DNA of 64,000 bases from contig NC_089587.1 of the NCBI RefSeq assembly GCF_019320115.1, forward strand, positions 102,450,166 through 102,514,165. The letters are read 5' to 3'. The notes beneath the pieces are model-generated. The model made no database searches. It saw nothing but the letters and a program-made list of their open reading frames with translations, and had not been told where the DNA came from. Both the position numbers and the translations under genes were made by a program. This document shows positions 1 to 11,915 of this stretch, piece by piece (positions within the stretch are counted from its first letter, which is position 1; every line of letters begins with the position of its first letter). Source of the stretch: Miscanthus floridulus (lineage: Eukaryota; Streptophyta; Magnoliopsida; Poales; Poaceae).

Positions 1-1430
1 CCAGGACTTGTTGTCCTGTCTTTTGCCATCAGCTGCTGCTCTATGTTTGCTAAGCAGTTGTTGGTTTTTTTTGCCAAATCTCCCCTCTCCTCTCCTCTCC
101 TCTCCTTTGTTTTGCTGATGATGAAATTGTCCAAGTCCATACATTATATGGAATATGAGCTGATGATCAAGAACATGTGAGGAACTTGGCATCATTAGTA
201 GTCGCCCCTACATTACCTTCTCCTCTCTTCTCTGTTATGATGCATTGATGCTCCAAGTTCAAGATCAAATGACGATTGACATGTTTCTGAGGCCTCTACC
301 ACTACTACTACTCGTTTTTTATATATTGTTGTTTTATAGGACTACTTTGATTTATAGACCTTTTTTATTTCTTATACCTTCTCATGTACCTAAAGCACAC
401 TTTCTTGCATCTATTAGAACAAAGCGCGAAATAATGTCGCGGACACCAGATAGTGCAGCCCGATGCCTCGAGCATGATGAGTAGCCAACCTATGAGGAGC
501 AAGCACTAGAGGACCAGCTTACTTAGGAGCAGTTTGATAATGAGATAGAAAAGGATCTAGAAGTGATGCTTACTCAGGGGCAGTGTGATGAGGAGGAAGG
601 GGGAGCAGAAGGAAGAGCAGGAGAGGCTACTGAAGGTGAAGAAGTTGATGATGATGATGAGGACTCAGAAGAGGGATATGTAAGTCCCGAGGATCCTTTC
701 CCACATGAAGCCAGAAGGAGGCCAACGGAAGAAGATTTGGACAAGGATTTTGACCCGAACGAGGATGTAGGGAAAAAGCCTTAGCTTATAAATTTTGCTA
801 AAGCTTTGGCCGTGTTACCTCTGCTAACACTTTGACCTATCGTATATACAGGTCCCTCCTAAAACTCAGAAAAGATGACATCGACGTCCGTGACATCTCG
901 CTGAACAAGACGGAGTAGAGGAAAGGAGAACAGAGGCAACAACCATAGAGATAGATCATGATGCCTCTGCTCCACAACCTCAAGACACAACCATGACTAC
1001 CAAGCCTAAGAGGAAATGAGGGGATAGAAAAGGGAATCTATATCCAGATAAAGCGTGCTATGTGATAATGGAGGTCGGGCCGGTAGGGGAGATCCTTGAC
1101 CCGAAGGAATTAAGAGGACGATTCCATAATGCGATCGGGGCCCTAGTAAGAGATAAATTAAACCCAGCAATCCCTAACTGGAAAGAGGTACTAGAGAACA
1201 AAAAGAATGAACTATGTGATAAGCAGTTGAAGCTCAATTTTAGATTTCCGGAGGGTAAGCAAGAACTGGTAAAAAATGCTTTTAGGATGATGGAAGAGTC
1301 ATTCTGATGTTAGAAGTCAGAGCTCAACACGAAGTATATCCAAAAGGGGTTAACTCCCTTCAACGAGTTTAGCAAAATAACTCCTAGTAAATGGGAGGAG
1401 CTCGTGGCTCAAAAGACTTCACCGGAGGCA
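1..1430 (+). mobile_element. CACTA (En/Spm) element, left visible segment
   Basis: The body of a CACTA DNA transposon that begins before the window. It continues at 17,667 and ends with the CACTA terminus at 23,877 (second copy 35,573). It is assigned from the acidic and transposase-associated protein remnants at 434-784 and 852-1,430, the Ulp1-like peptidase remnant further right, and the terminal sequence ending GTAGTAGTG. Bases 1-430 hold no recognisable protein; they are pyrimidine-rich (CTCTCCTCT runs near 80-105) and look like intron or leader. The segment stops abruptly at TAGGA (1,431-1,435), the target duplication of the gypsy insertion. Confidence 0.75.
434..784 (+). pseudogene. CACTA-encoded acidic protein, N-terminal exon (decayed)
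   Basis: An open frame from ATG at 434 keeps the same phase through 784 but carries two in-frame TAG codons, near 482 and 522. The product is strongly acidic: a run of Asp/Glu follows LEVMLTQGQ and ends near DPNEDVGKKP. Acidic exons of this type precede the transposase-associated domain in grass CACTA second-ORF proteins. The next coding block resumes near 852 after a short AT-richer gap that looks like an intron, with a plausible AG acceptor just before GTCCCTCC. No function can survive the stops. The family assignment rests on neighbours and general character, not on a catalytic motif. Confidence 0.5.
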
Positions 1431-1435
1431 TAGGA
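852..1435 (+). pseudogene. CACTA transposase-associated protein (Transposase_24-like), interrupted by gypsy insertion
   Basis: Coding similarity continues in one frame with several stops. The clearest part is 1,062-1,307 (81 codons: GEILDPKELRGRF, then a block rich in Lys/Glu), followed by a stop and then by KWEELVAQKTSPEA up to 1,430. This resembles the plant Ptta/En/Spm transposase-associated domain (Pfam Transposase_24 type), which usually sits upstream of a Ulp1 peptidase domain in these elements. The frame is cut by the gypsy element at TAGGA. Reading resumes in the same frame at 17,667 with ELSARNTKLVKRNKHH. The stops show the host gene was already decayed or decayed later. Confidence 0.6.
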
Positions 1436-4400
1436 TGTGGCAGAACCTCCTAAGGAATCGGGCCCACGTGCACCTATCGTTGTCTTAATAGACCTCGGAT
1501 AGCGTTCACGAGTTCCCAACAACTCAATAGGTCTGTCGGGTGTCCTCGGGAAACCCAAATCATCCACGATTCTCTTTTCGAACAGGATCTCAATCACAGA
1601 CATTGTAGATTACAACAGTTTATTCAAATATATACATCAGAGTAAAGATAGCGGAAGTCTTAAGATAACATAGTTTACAAACTAGATGTTTTCAAACTTA
1701 CAATACCATAAGTATCATACAACCATAGTAGCGGGATAATATTACATTAACTTTATTTATCATACAAACTAGTGCCTTGTCCAAAGGCCATTCATCACTC
1801 CTCATCGTCATTGACTTCAAACACAGGCATGCAGCAGGGACCAAAACAAGCCTGCGCATGCGACTCACCTGCAACAAGGGTTAACAAACCCTGAGTACAA
1901 AGGTACTCAACAAGACTAACCCGACATAACAGGGTGTAAGACTTTAGAGATGCAGGGGTTTGGGGGCAAGGTAAGGATGTAGCAAGATTTAAAAGTTCTT
2001 TGCTAAAAGCTTACTATTCTTCATTCTATTTTCAAGTTTTACCCCTAAGTTCTTTTAGTTCATTATCTCAACTAAATGTACATTTCCCATATTCCATTCT
2101 TTCCTCATATTTTTGTAATTCGCCAGTCCTGCATTGCTTCTATAATGAATCGAGTCTCCATATCTGTGGAGCACTGGCAATTCGAATCGATTCAAGTCCC
2201 AGCTAGGGATTCCTTATCACACGACATATGTAGAACTTAATCTTGCATATATCAACCTCGCTTCCGGATCCTCCTATACTAAGCCATCTCCACGACACCC
2301 GAGAGCACAGCACACCTCAAATCCAGCCACATTGCAGCCATGAGGGTACACGTTACTTCCGCCATCTCTCCACTCCCAGTGCATGGGCATTCGTCTTAGT
2401 ATCGGATTAGCCAAAGTAGGCTTATCGAAGTATGTGACTAGTACTACAAAGTGTCTCGTTCAGAAGATCCACAATGAGTGGCCTTTAAGTGACATAGTCG
2501 GCAACATTACCCAACATTCAAGATAAGTTACCCGACTAGTCTCTAGTTCATTCCATCTTCTTTCTTTCTTTGGCCAGTATGCCATCTTTGATTGTATCAA
2601 AACTTTTACTTTGAAAGCCTACCATAAAGCATACTAAGCATTCTACGCCTTTGTAAAAGAAAACATCTTCAAGGATGGTAAACAATTAACAAGGTAGACA
2701 ATGCATCAAGTAGGTAACATTTGAATTAATCAACTTAATGCAATAAGTAACATAAGTGATAATCTTTTCAAAGTAAACAAGGTAAGGGTTTAATGCATAA
2801 ATTGGGGCTTGCCTTCGTTGACGATCTCAGGTTCCGGATCAGTATCACGATTACCGAATCTCGTGCCAACCGGGGATTCTTCCAGAACTTGCTCAACTAG
2901 AATTATTTCACTCTCGGATTCTACACAAAATGATAACATATGCTTTAATATGATGATAACGTAAACATGATGCTTTCACGGTACATGAAATGTAAAAACA
3001 CCCCGAATACGATTTTCCTTCACGGTACAGTTGCAAGCCAATAAAACCAACTTGCAATCCTACCATCAAGAATCACACATGTGACTTGACCAATTAAATC
3101 TTGAAACTCTACTAGTCACAAAACATGACCAAAACCAGATCCAACACTAATCAAACACTTAGGGTTTGCTTTTATTTATTTTTGAATGAATTTGGAATTA
3201 AGCCCAAAAATGTACTTGTTCCAAATGACGTCAAAATTTTATGTAAGCTTCCTCATGACAAATTAGTGTACCAAAACAAATTTCATAATTTTTGGAATTA
3301 TACAGTGGCCTACAAAAATCATGGAATTTGCATTTATTAATTAATGGACTGAATATTTGAACATTACAAATTTATTAAAATTTCAAGTTTCATATTTTTA
3401 AACCATAGTAGAGCATTTACAGAAGCTACACACAAAATTTTAGAATTTTTGGAGCTATGATTATTTTCCTACAAATTTCCAAAGATTCAGCACTATTCAA
3501 AATCAGAAAATAACAAAACTCACTATTCTCTCTCTTGCTCTCACTGACAGCCGGTCCCCACCTGTCATCCCCAACCTCGGGCATTGACCGTGGCTCCGAT
3601 GGCGCTGACCGGCGCTATCTCGCCGATGATTGGCCCAATAGCGACGGCCAAAGTACCAACATGTTCACAAGAGCTAGACGCATCGATCTGTGGCACTACG
3701 GAGGTTGATTACGACACAGAACAAAGCTAACGCCGACCATGGCGGACGCGGTGGCATGACAATGTTACGTCAGCGAAACAAGGCCAGTAACGGTGAAACA
3801 GAGAGTACAGGAAGCATCAGTGGCTCACCCCGATCGTGTTGAAGCAACAGGTGAGAACGGAGAAGCTACGGTGACGTGTTTCGACAGTGACCGGGATCAC
3901 GGCGGAGCGGACCTCGTCGACGATAGCGTTCCGACAACTATAGTGGGCAAAACAAGCAGGCAAGAGTGGAATGAGCACTACAGCATCGAGACGAATCCAT
4001 AGAGTCAACCAGCAAGGGCAACGGCTCACCGGACGAGGCTGGCCACGGTGAATCAGAGCTTCCGTTGAGGTCGCCGACCGCGAGGAAGATGAACGTGTAC
4101 CACGAGCTCTCGGTGAAATTAGGTGGTAGCAATAGCTCGGTCGGATGCGCAAGGAGCAAGCAGAACTAGAACATGGCTTTTATGGGGCTTGCTTGCGCTG
4201 AGGAGATGAGAGAAGCTCACCGGAGTTGAGACGGCGGTGTCGGGAAAACAGAGAGGAGGAAGAAAAGTAAACGGCGTTGTCTGGTTCTTATAGCTCGGCC
4301 AGGAGCACGCGGACTCAACATGCAGCGTGCTCCCTACACCAGCGTGAAGCCAAGGGCGGTCGCAGGCACGCCTAGAAGGCTAGAGAATGGACGCCGGCGG

Positions 4401-5082
4401 TGAGGCGGTGGCGCCCTGTAGTTATCTGGAACTTTGAAATAATTACATATTTGCCACTTAGTTCATTTTACAAATTACTCCCAATTTTTATAAAGAAGTT
4501 GAAAATCTCCAAAAATGAAAGTTGCTCAATTTTTCAAACTCTACAACTTTACTTCTAGGAACATTTTCAAATTCTACCTCCATTTTGAAATTTGAATTTG
4601 GGGTGCATTTGAGTATTTGAATCATTTCAAAATTACTCCAAATTTTATATGTAAACTTGAAAAGCTTTGAATACCAAAGTTGATCCACATAAAATAATCT
4701 CCAACTTTTCTTTTTGCCTCATCCCCAAATTCCAAATGGATTTTGAATTAGACAAAAGGGGCAAAAAGGACTTTTGTGATTTGAATTTGAATTCAAATTT
4801 GATTTGTTTTCCTTTTACTTTAACTTTGATTTTTGACCAGTAACATGGCCCATTTGGGTTATTTGAGTCAAATGACACATGACCTCACATGATCACATGA
4901 AATTTGACCCTTGTGGTCATGACTTTATTTAGGGTTTTGAATCACATCACATGAAATAACAACATTATGAAATAAAGCTTATTTAGTGATGCATTCAAAA
5001 TTTCCTACTTTATGAATGCTTTGCAATGCATATGATGACATGGCAAGTTTTAGTGTTAGGTCAAAACACCAGAGGTGTTACA
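1436..5082 (-). repeat. 3' LTR of gypsy element G1
   Basis: On the minus strand it starts TGTAACACCTCTGGTG and ends TTCTGCCACA. It matches 9,030-11,442 plus 16,410-17,666 and, in the opposite orientation, the LTRs at 19,349-22,358 and 30,388-34,041. A possible promoter TATA (minus GCTATAAGAA) lies near 4,288-4,297. A double-hairpin motif lies at 1,862-1,909. The 3,090-3,520 part is AT-rich with no coding potential; short frames in it are spurious. Confidence 0.9.
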
Positions 5083-5096
5083 ACCCTTCCCCCTTA
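5083..5096 (-). other. Polypurine tract of G1
   Basis: Minus-strand AAGGGGGAAGGGT directly abuts the 3' LTR start TGTAACACC, as expected for the plus-strand priming site of an LTR retrotransposon. The same tract lies at 30,375-30,387 in the sister element. Confidence 0.85.
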
Positions 5097-5256
5097 AAGA
5101 AATCTTGTCCTGAGATTTAAAACTTAAGGCTAAGTAATGGAAAAGGAAATGTGTCAAGCTAACACATCAGAATTTTATTCAAAAGGCTAGTGAGGGGGTT
5201 TTCCATTCTGTTGTCAAATGAGACAAGTTACAACATAGACAAGGTATTGCAACTAG

Positions 5257-7100
5257 ATAGAAGCGAAGAAGTCAGGAAAGTTCTCTTCTAAGTAATCCTC
5301 GGACTCCCAAGTAGCTTCATCTTCAGTGTGTTGATTCCATTGTACTTTGTAGAACTTGATTGTACGCCTTCGAGTAACTCAATCTTTCTGATCTAAGACT
5401 CTAATGGGGTACTCGGCATAAGTCAAATTAGGCTCTAGTTCTACATCACCAAAGTCGATCTCTTGGTCAGGTACTTGAAGACACTTCTTTAACTGAGATA
5501 CATGGAAGATATCATGCACAGCTGACATGTGATCTGGTAGCTTGACGCGATAGGTGATAGGTCCACACCGTTGTTGGATTTGAAAAGGACCTACATAATG
5601 GGGCGCTAACTTTCCCTAAATCCCAAAATGATGAACTCCTTTCATTGGTGATACCTTGAGGTAGACATAATCTCCCACTTTGAATTCTAGCGGTCGTCTC
5701 CGCTTATCAGCATAGCTTTTCTATTGGGATTGAGCTACCTTCATATTGGCTTGTATGAGTTTAACTTTCTCTTCAGCTTCCTTGACAACATCCGGTCCAA
5801 AGAACCAACGTTCTCCAGCTTCTGACAAATTTAAAGGTGTCTGGCACCTACGACCATACATTGCTTCGAATGGTGCCATTTTAATGCTCTCTTGATGGCT
5901 ATTGTTATATGAGAATTTAGCTAAGGGAAGGCATTCATCCCATTTAGCACCAAAGGAAAGGACACTTGCTCTCAACATATCTTCAAGAATTTGATTTACC
6001 CTTTCCGTTTGTCCATCTATTTGCGGATGATAAGCAGAACTACGGATAAGTTTAGTTCCTAAAGACTCATGTAGACTTTTCCAAAACTTTGACATGAACA
6101 ATGACCCTCTGTCAGAGACAATGGTCTTGGGTGCCCCATGCAGACTGAAGATTCTATCAAGATAAAGCTTGGCATATTGTTCCGCTCGATATTTATCTCT
6201 GACTGGTAAGAAATGAGCTATCTTGGTTAGGCGATCAACAATAACCCATATTGAATTGTAGCCTGCAGATGTCCTAGGCAATCCCATGATGAAGTCCATA
6301 CAAATATCTTCCCACTTCCAAGATGGAACTAGCAACGAATGTAATGGACCTGTAGTCTTCATATGAACCGCTTTGACTCTCTGACAAATATCACACTTGG
6401 CTACATATTGAGCTATTTCTATTTTCATTTTGGTCCACCAATATCTCTTTCTCAGATCATGATATATTTTTTTGCTACCTGGATGAATGGAGTATCTTGT
6501 AGATTGAGCTTCATCAAGAATCTACTTTCGCAGCTCTAGATTCTTGGGTACTACCAATCTATCCTTGAACCATATGACATCTGATTCATCAATCTTGAAA
6601 CATGTTGGTCTTCCAGATCTGACTTTATCCTTGATATGGGCTATGCCCTTACTTTTCCGTTGAGCATCAATGATCTGATCTTTGATAATGGATTCAATTG
6701 CAATATTGGATAGGGAATCTTGTTCTATGATTTGTAATTTCATATGCTCCATCTCTTGACACAATGTTCGTTGCATAGGTTCTACAATCAAACAATGACA
6801 ATGACTCTTATGACTTAGGGCATTGGCAACCACATTAGCCTTGCCCGGATGATAATGCACTTCTAAGTCATAATGTTTGATAAGTTCTAACCATCTTCTT
6901 TGCCTCATAATCAACTCTGACTGAGTGAAGATGTATTTCAAACTTTTGTGATCCGTATAGATATGACATATATTGCCCAATAAATAATGTCACCAAATCT
7001 TGAGTGAATGAACAACGGCGGCTAATTCAAGATCATGGGTGGGATAATGTTCTTCATGCTTCTTGAGTTGTCTGGAAGTGTATGCTATGACTCTGCCTTC
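5257..7100 (-). pseudogene. Pol remnant of G1: RNase H C-terminus, integrase, chromodomain-like tail
   Basis: Read on the minus strand from about 7,100 to the stop at 5,257. The first part is the end of RNase H ([10 protein letters not shown] at about 6,930-6,960). An integrase zinc region follows, with a CDIC pair near 6,395. The integrase core is open at 5,721-6,428, with Asp in CMDFIMGLP, Asp in VSDRGSLF and Glu in NQILEDML, the spacing of a DDE integrase. The C-terminal tail contains a chromodomain-like YKVQWNQH...TWESEDYL block and ends NFPDFFASI. Stops interrupt the frame near 6,980, 6,520, 6,430, 5,718 and within the tail. The N-terminal RNase H, reverse transcriptase and protease are missing by deletion at about 7,100. 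Confidence 0.85.
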
Positions 7101-7950
7101 CTTGGCCTTGTTGTGGGTGGAATGGTGCACGGCCATGATTCTGAGGATGGTAGACTATCTTCTAACGCTTTCCACTCGATGGTCCAGAAGCAGATATTTT
7201 CTTTTTCTTCGCCTCCTTGTGTCGGCGATAATTCTCCTCTGAAGCGATAGCAATGTTGATTGTCTCATGGTAAGTTGCGTTACCACAAGTTGCCATCATG
7301 GTCTGAAGTTTAGTGTTTAGGCCTCTAAGAAAATGATTCTTCTTCTTCCTATTAGTATTCACATACTCTATAGCATACTGCGATAGGTGATTGAAGCACC
7401 CAATATAGTGCATCACCGGGTGCTCCCCTTGCTTAAGAGTCAAAAACTCTTCTAACTTTATGGTCATCACACCATCTAGAATATAGTGTGCCCTGAAGGC
7501 ATCCTTGAACTCTCTCTAGTTGATTTGGTGACCAGTGGGCTGTACTGCTATCAAATTTGCCCACCAGGCACCAGCAACTCCTAGGAGTTGCTGTGCCACA
7601 AACCTAGGTTTCTGAACCTCGGTACAGTGAATCAGCTCAAACTTTTACTCTATTGTCCTAAGCCAATCGTCTACTTCTAAAGGTTCTTCTACCTTAGAGA
7701 ACACTGGTGGACATGTGTCAGTAAAATCAACATAGGTTGACTCATCATTTCTGTTATTACGATGACCACGATTAGGGTATGGTGCCTGTTGGTTCTACGC
7801 CAATTCCCTTAACAACCTAGCATTCTCTGCTATTGCATTGACAAGTGCGGCGATGGCATCTACCATAGTCGAAGGCATTGGTGGAGGATTTGGGCACTCA
7901 TCATCGTCATGTGAGCCACTAGCACCAGTTCAGGTGATAGGACAAGGCAT
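7101..7950 (-). pseudogene. Gag of G1 (decayed, 3' end lost to deletion)
   Basis: Minus-strand frame from ATG at 7,950, interrupted by several stops. The best block, 7,162-7,470, contains LKQGEHPVMHYIGCFNHLSQ and HFLRGLNTKLQTMM, a Ty3/gypsy gag capsid region (Retrotrans_gag type). It matches the gag of the sister element at 25,767-26,606. Shortly after the basic Ser/Lys-rich linker the frame runs into RNase H sequence at about 7,100, so the CCHC zinc knuckle is absent. Confidence 0.8.
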
Positions 7951-8110
7951 CTGTTAGAGAAACATGTTTACTTACATTATTCTTTATTAAAAGCATTTAA
8001 AAGGTTTCATACTACAAAGTGTTACTTATTTAAATTACATGTCTTGTATCCTACAAGACAACCCTAGTTTACTAGGAAAGCAGTAAAGGAACTATTACTA
8101 CTCTAGGCTC

Positions 8111-8644
8111 TCAGCCATCGGCATCCATGCCCATATCGGACGAAACCTCATCTTCATCTGAGAAGTACACTAACTCCTCAGGATCCTCCTCTTCTTCATT
8201 CTCGACTTCTCCTAGATCTACAATCATTTCTTCATATTTAACTTCACCATCCCCATGAGGAGGATGAAGTTGAGCGTACAGCAGATGGACATTCTCATGA
8301 AGAATGGCATTGTCCATCTCCAGGTCTTCTACGTAGAACTCCAACTCATGGACGCGTTCATTGGCTGCATCCTCTTGTGTCCAGGCTTCATTCCATAGCT
8401 CCATGGTCATGGTGATGCCTCTTTGCATTTCCACTAGCTCCTCTTGATCTTTAGCATGAGCTCGACGAAGAGTGTTGAGCTCCTTGGTAAGGCTCTCGAT
8501 GTTGGCGGAATTGCTTGAAGATCCTTCATCTCCTAGGTTCTTGGCACTTCCTTCACCAAGCTCATGGTTTCGCGGTGCCAACTGGTGACGAGGGACTCCA
8601 TGAGGTCCCGTGGACTTGCGTGCGGTCACCTTGGTCTTAGCCAT
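8111..8644 (-). CDS. Leader ORF of G1, coiled-coil acidic protein (177 aa)
   Basis: The longest uninterrupted frame in G1: ATG at 8,644, stop at 8,111. It lies between the primer-binding site and gag. The start MAKTKVTARKSTG resembles the histone H3 N-terminal tail (ARTKQTARKSTGG), including the ARKS context. The middle is a predicted coiled coil (about residues 50-125, rich in Glu/Leu) and the C-terminus is highly acidic (EEEEDPEELVYFSDEDE). The sister copy at 25,070-25,606 has one stop but the same layout, which supports a conserved extra ORF. Its function is unknown. It could be a separate upstream protein or part of an extended gag. Confidence 0.6.
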   Translation of the reverse strand: MAKTKVTARKSTGPHGVPRHQLAPRNHELGEGSAKNLGDEGSSSNSANIESLTKELNTLRRAHAKDQEELVEMQRGITMTMELWNEAWTQEDAANERVHELEFYVEDLEMDNAILHENVHLLYAQLHPPHGDGEVKYEEMIVDLGEVENEEEEDPEELVYFSDEDEVSSDMGMDADG

Positions 8645-9008
8645 AGCCTGTAGGATTTAAGGTAGGACTATAAGAATAGCTTGAGGATAAAGGAGGTTAG
8701 CAAGAATGGGATTGACATTACTTACCCACCCACTATTAAGGGGAATTATTATGCAAGGTACTCAAGCATGATGCATGAATCGATCTTACAAATCTAGGTA
8801 CAAAAGATTTATATAATCATAAGTACTAGATTTTTAATACATAGGACAAACCTAATCATATTATCCGCCACAAACTTTTAAATAAGACAGGATTGAGTCT
8901 AGATCAAAGGTAAGAAGAAAGAAATTTGAATTTTAAAATATCAAGTTTACTTTCTTTGATCCAAATCAATTTGAAGGTTTTCCAAAGTAACCTACAATGC
9001 TCTTAGAT

Positions 9009-9027
9009 GGGAACTGCTCTGATACCA
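9009..9027 (-). other. Primer-binding site of G1 (initiator tRNA-Met type)
   Basis: Minus-strand TGGTATCAGAGCAG begins two bases after the 5' LTR end at 9,030. It matches the complement of the 3' end of plant initiator tRNA-Met, the usual primer of chromoviruses. It fixes the element's orientation. Confidence 0.9.
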
Positions 9028-9029
9028 GC

Positions 9030-11442
9030 TATGGCAGAACCTCCTAAGGAATCGGGCCCACGTGCACCTATCGTTGTCTTAACAGACCTCGAATAGCGTT
9101 CATGAGTTCCCAACAACTCAACAGGTCTGTCGGGTGTCCTCAGGAAACCTGAATCATCCATGATTCTCTTTTCAAACAGGATCCCAATCACAGACATTGC
9201 AGATTACAACAGTTTATTCAAATATATACATCAGAGTAAAGATAGCGGAAGTCTTAAGATAACATAGTTTACAAACTAGATGTTTTCAAACTTACAATAC
9301 CATAAGTATCATACAACCATAGTAGTGAGATAATATTACATTAACTTTATTTATCATACAAACTAGTGCCTTGTCCAAAGGCCATTCATCACTCCTCATC
9401 ATCATTGACTTCAAACACAGACATGCAGCAGGGACCAAAACAAGCCTGCGCATGCGACTCACCTGCAACAAGGGTTAACAAACCCTGAGTACAAAGGTAC
9501 TCAATAAGACTAACCCGACGTAACAGGGTGTAAGACTTTAGAGATGCAGGGGTTTGGGGCAAGGTAAGGATGTAGCAAGATTCAAAAGTTCTTTGCCAAA
9601 AGCTTACTATTCTTCATTCTATTTTCAAGTTTTACCCCTAAGTTCTTTTAGTTCATTATCTCAACTAAATGTACATTTCCCATATTCCATTCCTTCTCAT
9701 TCCATTCTTTCCTCATATTTTAGTAATTCACTAGTCCTGCATTGCTTCTATAATGAATCAAGTCTCCATATCTGTGGAGCACTGGCAATTTGGATCGATT
9801 CAAGTCCCAGCTGGGGATTCCTTATCACACGATATATGTATAACTTAATCTTGTATATATCAACCTCGCTATCGGATCCTCCTATACTAAGCCGTCTCCA
9901 CACCACCCGAGAGCACAACACACCTCAAATTCGGCCACATTCTAGCCACAAGGGTACACACTACTCTCGCCATCTCTCCACTCCCAGTGTGTGGGCATTC
10001 GTCTTAGTATCGGATTAGCCGAAGTAGGCTTACCGGAGTATGTGACCAGTACTACAAAGTGTCTCGTTCAGAAGATCTACAATGAGTGGCCTTTAAGTGA
10101 CATAGTCGGCAACATTACCCAACATTCAAGATAAGTTACCTGACTACTCTCTAGTTCATTCCATCTTCTTTCTTTCTTTGGCCAGTATGCCATCTTTGAT
10201 TGTATCGAAACTTTTACTTTGAAAGCCTACCATAAAGCATACTAAGCATTCTACGCCTTTGTAAAAGAAAACATCTTCAAGGATGGTAAACAATTAACAA
10301 GGTAGACAATGCATCAAGTAGGTAACATTTGAATTAATCAACTTAATGCAATAAGTAACATAAGTGATAAACTTTTCAAAGTAAACAAGGTAAGGGTTTA
10401 ATGCATAAACCGGGGCTTGCCTTCGTTGACGATCTCAGGTTCTGAATCAGTATCACGATTATCGAATCTCGTGACAACCGAGGATTCTTCCAGAACTTGC
10501 TCAACTAGAATCGTTTCACTCCCAGATTCTACATGAAATGATAACATATGCTTTAACATGATGATAACGTAAACATGATGCTCTCACGGTACATGAAATG
10601 TAAAAACAACCCGAATACGATTTTCCTTCACGGTACAGTTGCAAGCCAACAAAACCAACTTGCAATCCTACCGTCAAGAACCACACATGTGACTTGACCA
10701 ATTAAATCTTAAAACTCTACTAGTCACAAAACATGACCAAAACCAGATCCAACACTAATCAAACACTTAGGGTTTGCTTTTATTTATTTTTGAATTAATT
10801 TGGAATTAAGCCCAAAAATGAAATTGTTCCAAATGACCTCAAAATTTTATGTAAGCTTCCTCATGACAAATTAGTGTACCAAAACAAATTTCATAATTTT
10901 TGGAATTATACAGTGGCCTACAAAAATCATGGAATTTGCATTTATTAATTAATGGACTGAATATTTGAACATTACAAATTTATTCAAATTTCAAGTTTCA
11001 TATTTTTAATCCATAATAGAGCATGTACAGAAGCTACACACAAAATTTCAGAATTTTTAGAGCTATAATTATTTTCCTACAAATTTCCAAAGATTCAGCA
11101 CTATTCAAAATCAGAAAATAACAAAACTCACTATTCTCTCTCTTGCTCTCACTAACAGCCGGTCCCCACCTGTCATCCCCAACCTCGGGCATTGACCGTG
11201 GCTCCGATGGTGCTGACCGACGCTATCTCGTCGATGATGAGCCCAACAGCGACGGCCAAAGTACCAACATGTTCACAAGAGCTAGGCGCATCGATCTGTG
11301 GCACTACGGAGGTTGATTACAACACGGAACAAAGCTAACGCCGACCATGGCGGACGCGGTGGCATGGCAGTGTTATGCCGGTGAAACAAGGCCAGTAACG
11401 GTGAAACAGAGAGTACAGGAAGCATCAGTGGCTCACCCCGAT
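9030..11442 (-). repeat. 5' LTR of G1, inner part
   Basis: Matches the 3' LTR from 1,436 onward. It stops at CACCCCGAT (11,442), where the non-autonomous element begins; the LTR resumes at 16,410. It ends TATGGCAG instead of TGTGGCAG next to the primer site, a single transition. The double-hairpin motif is at 9,456-9,503. Confidence 0.88.
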
Positions 11443-11915
11443 TGTCGACGAAATATGGTCGGCAGTCTACCTAGGGGTATGCCCAAGGTAGTAGATTATC
11501 GGCAGACAGATGCGCAAGCCCCAAACAAGACGGTGACACAAGACAGACACGAGGTTTTATCCAGGTTCGGCCGCCAAGAAGGCATAATACCTACGTCCTG
11601 CGTCTGATTTGTATTGCTGTATGTCAATGAGAGATATCTTTTAGAGGGGTCCCCTGCCCGCCTTATATAGTCCGGGGGGCAGGGTTACAGATCTGGAAAC
11701 TAATCCTAGTCAGTTACAATTGCCATATGTGGCCGGATAAGGATTCCTATTCTAACCGACCAGGATCCTGCTTGGTCACCAAATCCGTCTTGATTCCTTG
11801 TGCGGGACTCCGATCAGGTTAACTGGGCCGCACGTCATCTTTCGGGTGGACTGAACCCATCGATCCGGGCCAGCCCAAGCTTAGCCATAAGGGTATAGGG
11901 GTTAATACCCCCACA
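11443..11915 (-). repeat. 3' LTR of N1
   Basis: 473 bp. On the minus strand it starts TGTGGGGGTATTAACCCC and ends CATATTTCGTCGACA. A TATA-like TATATAAGG lies on the minus strand near 11,665-11,673. It is very similar to 15,951-16,409 except at the outer end. Confidence 0.85.

Noticed and set aside
3793..4159. Open frames on both strands in the G1 3' LTR
   Set aside because: Same GC-rich LTR block in reverse; not conserved in frame between LTR copies.
7035..7250. Plus-strand 71-codon frame across the G1 deletion junction
   Set aside because: Antisense to gag/RNase H remnants and created by the deletion.
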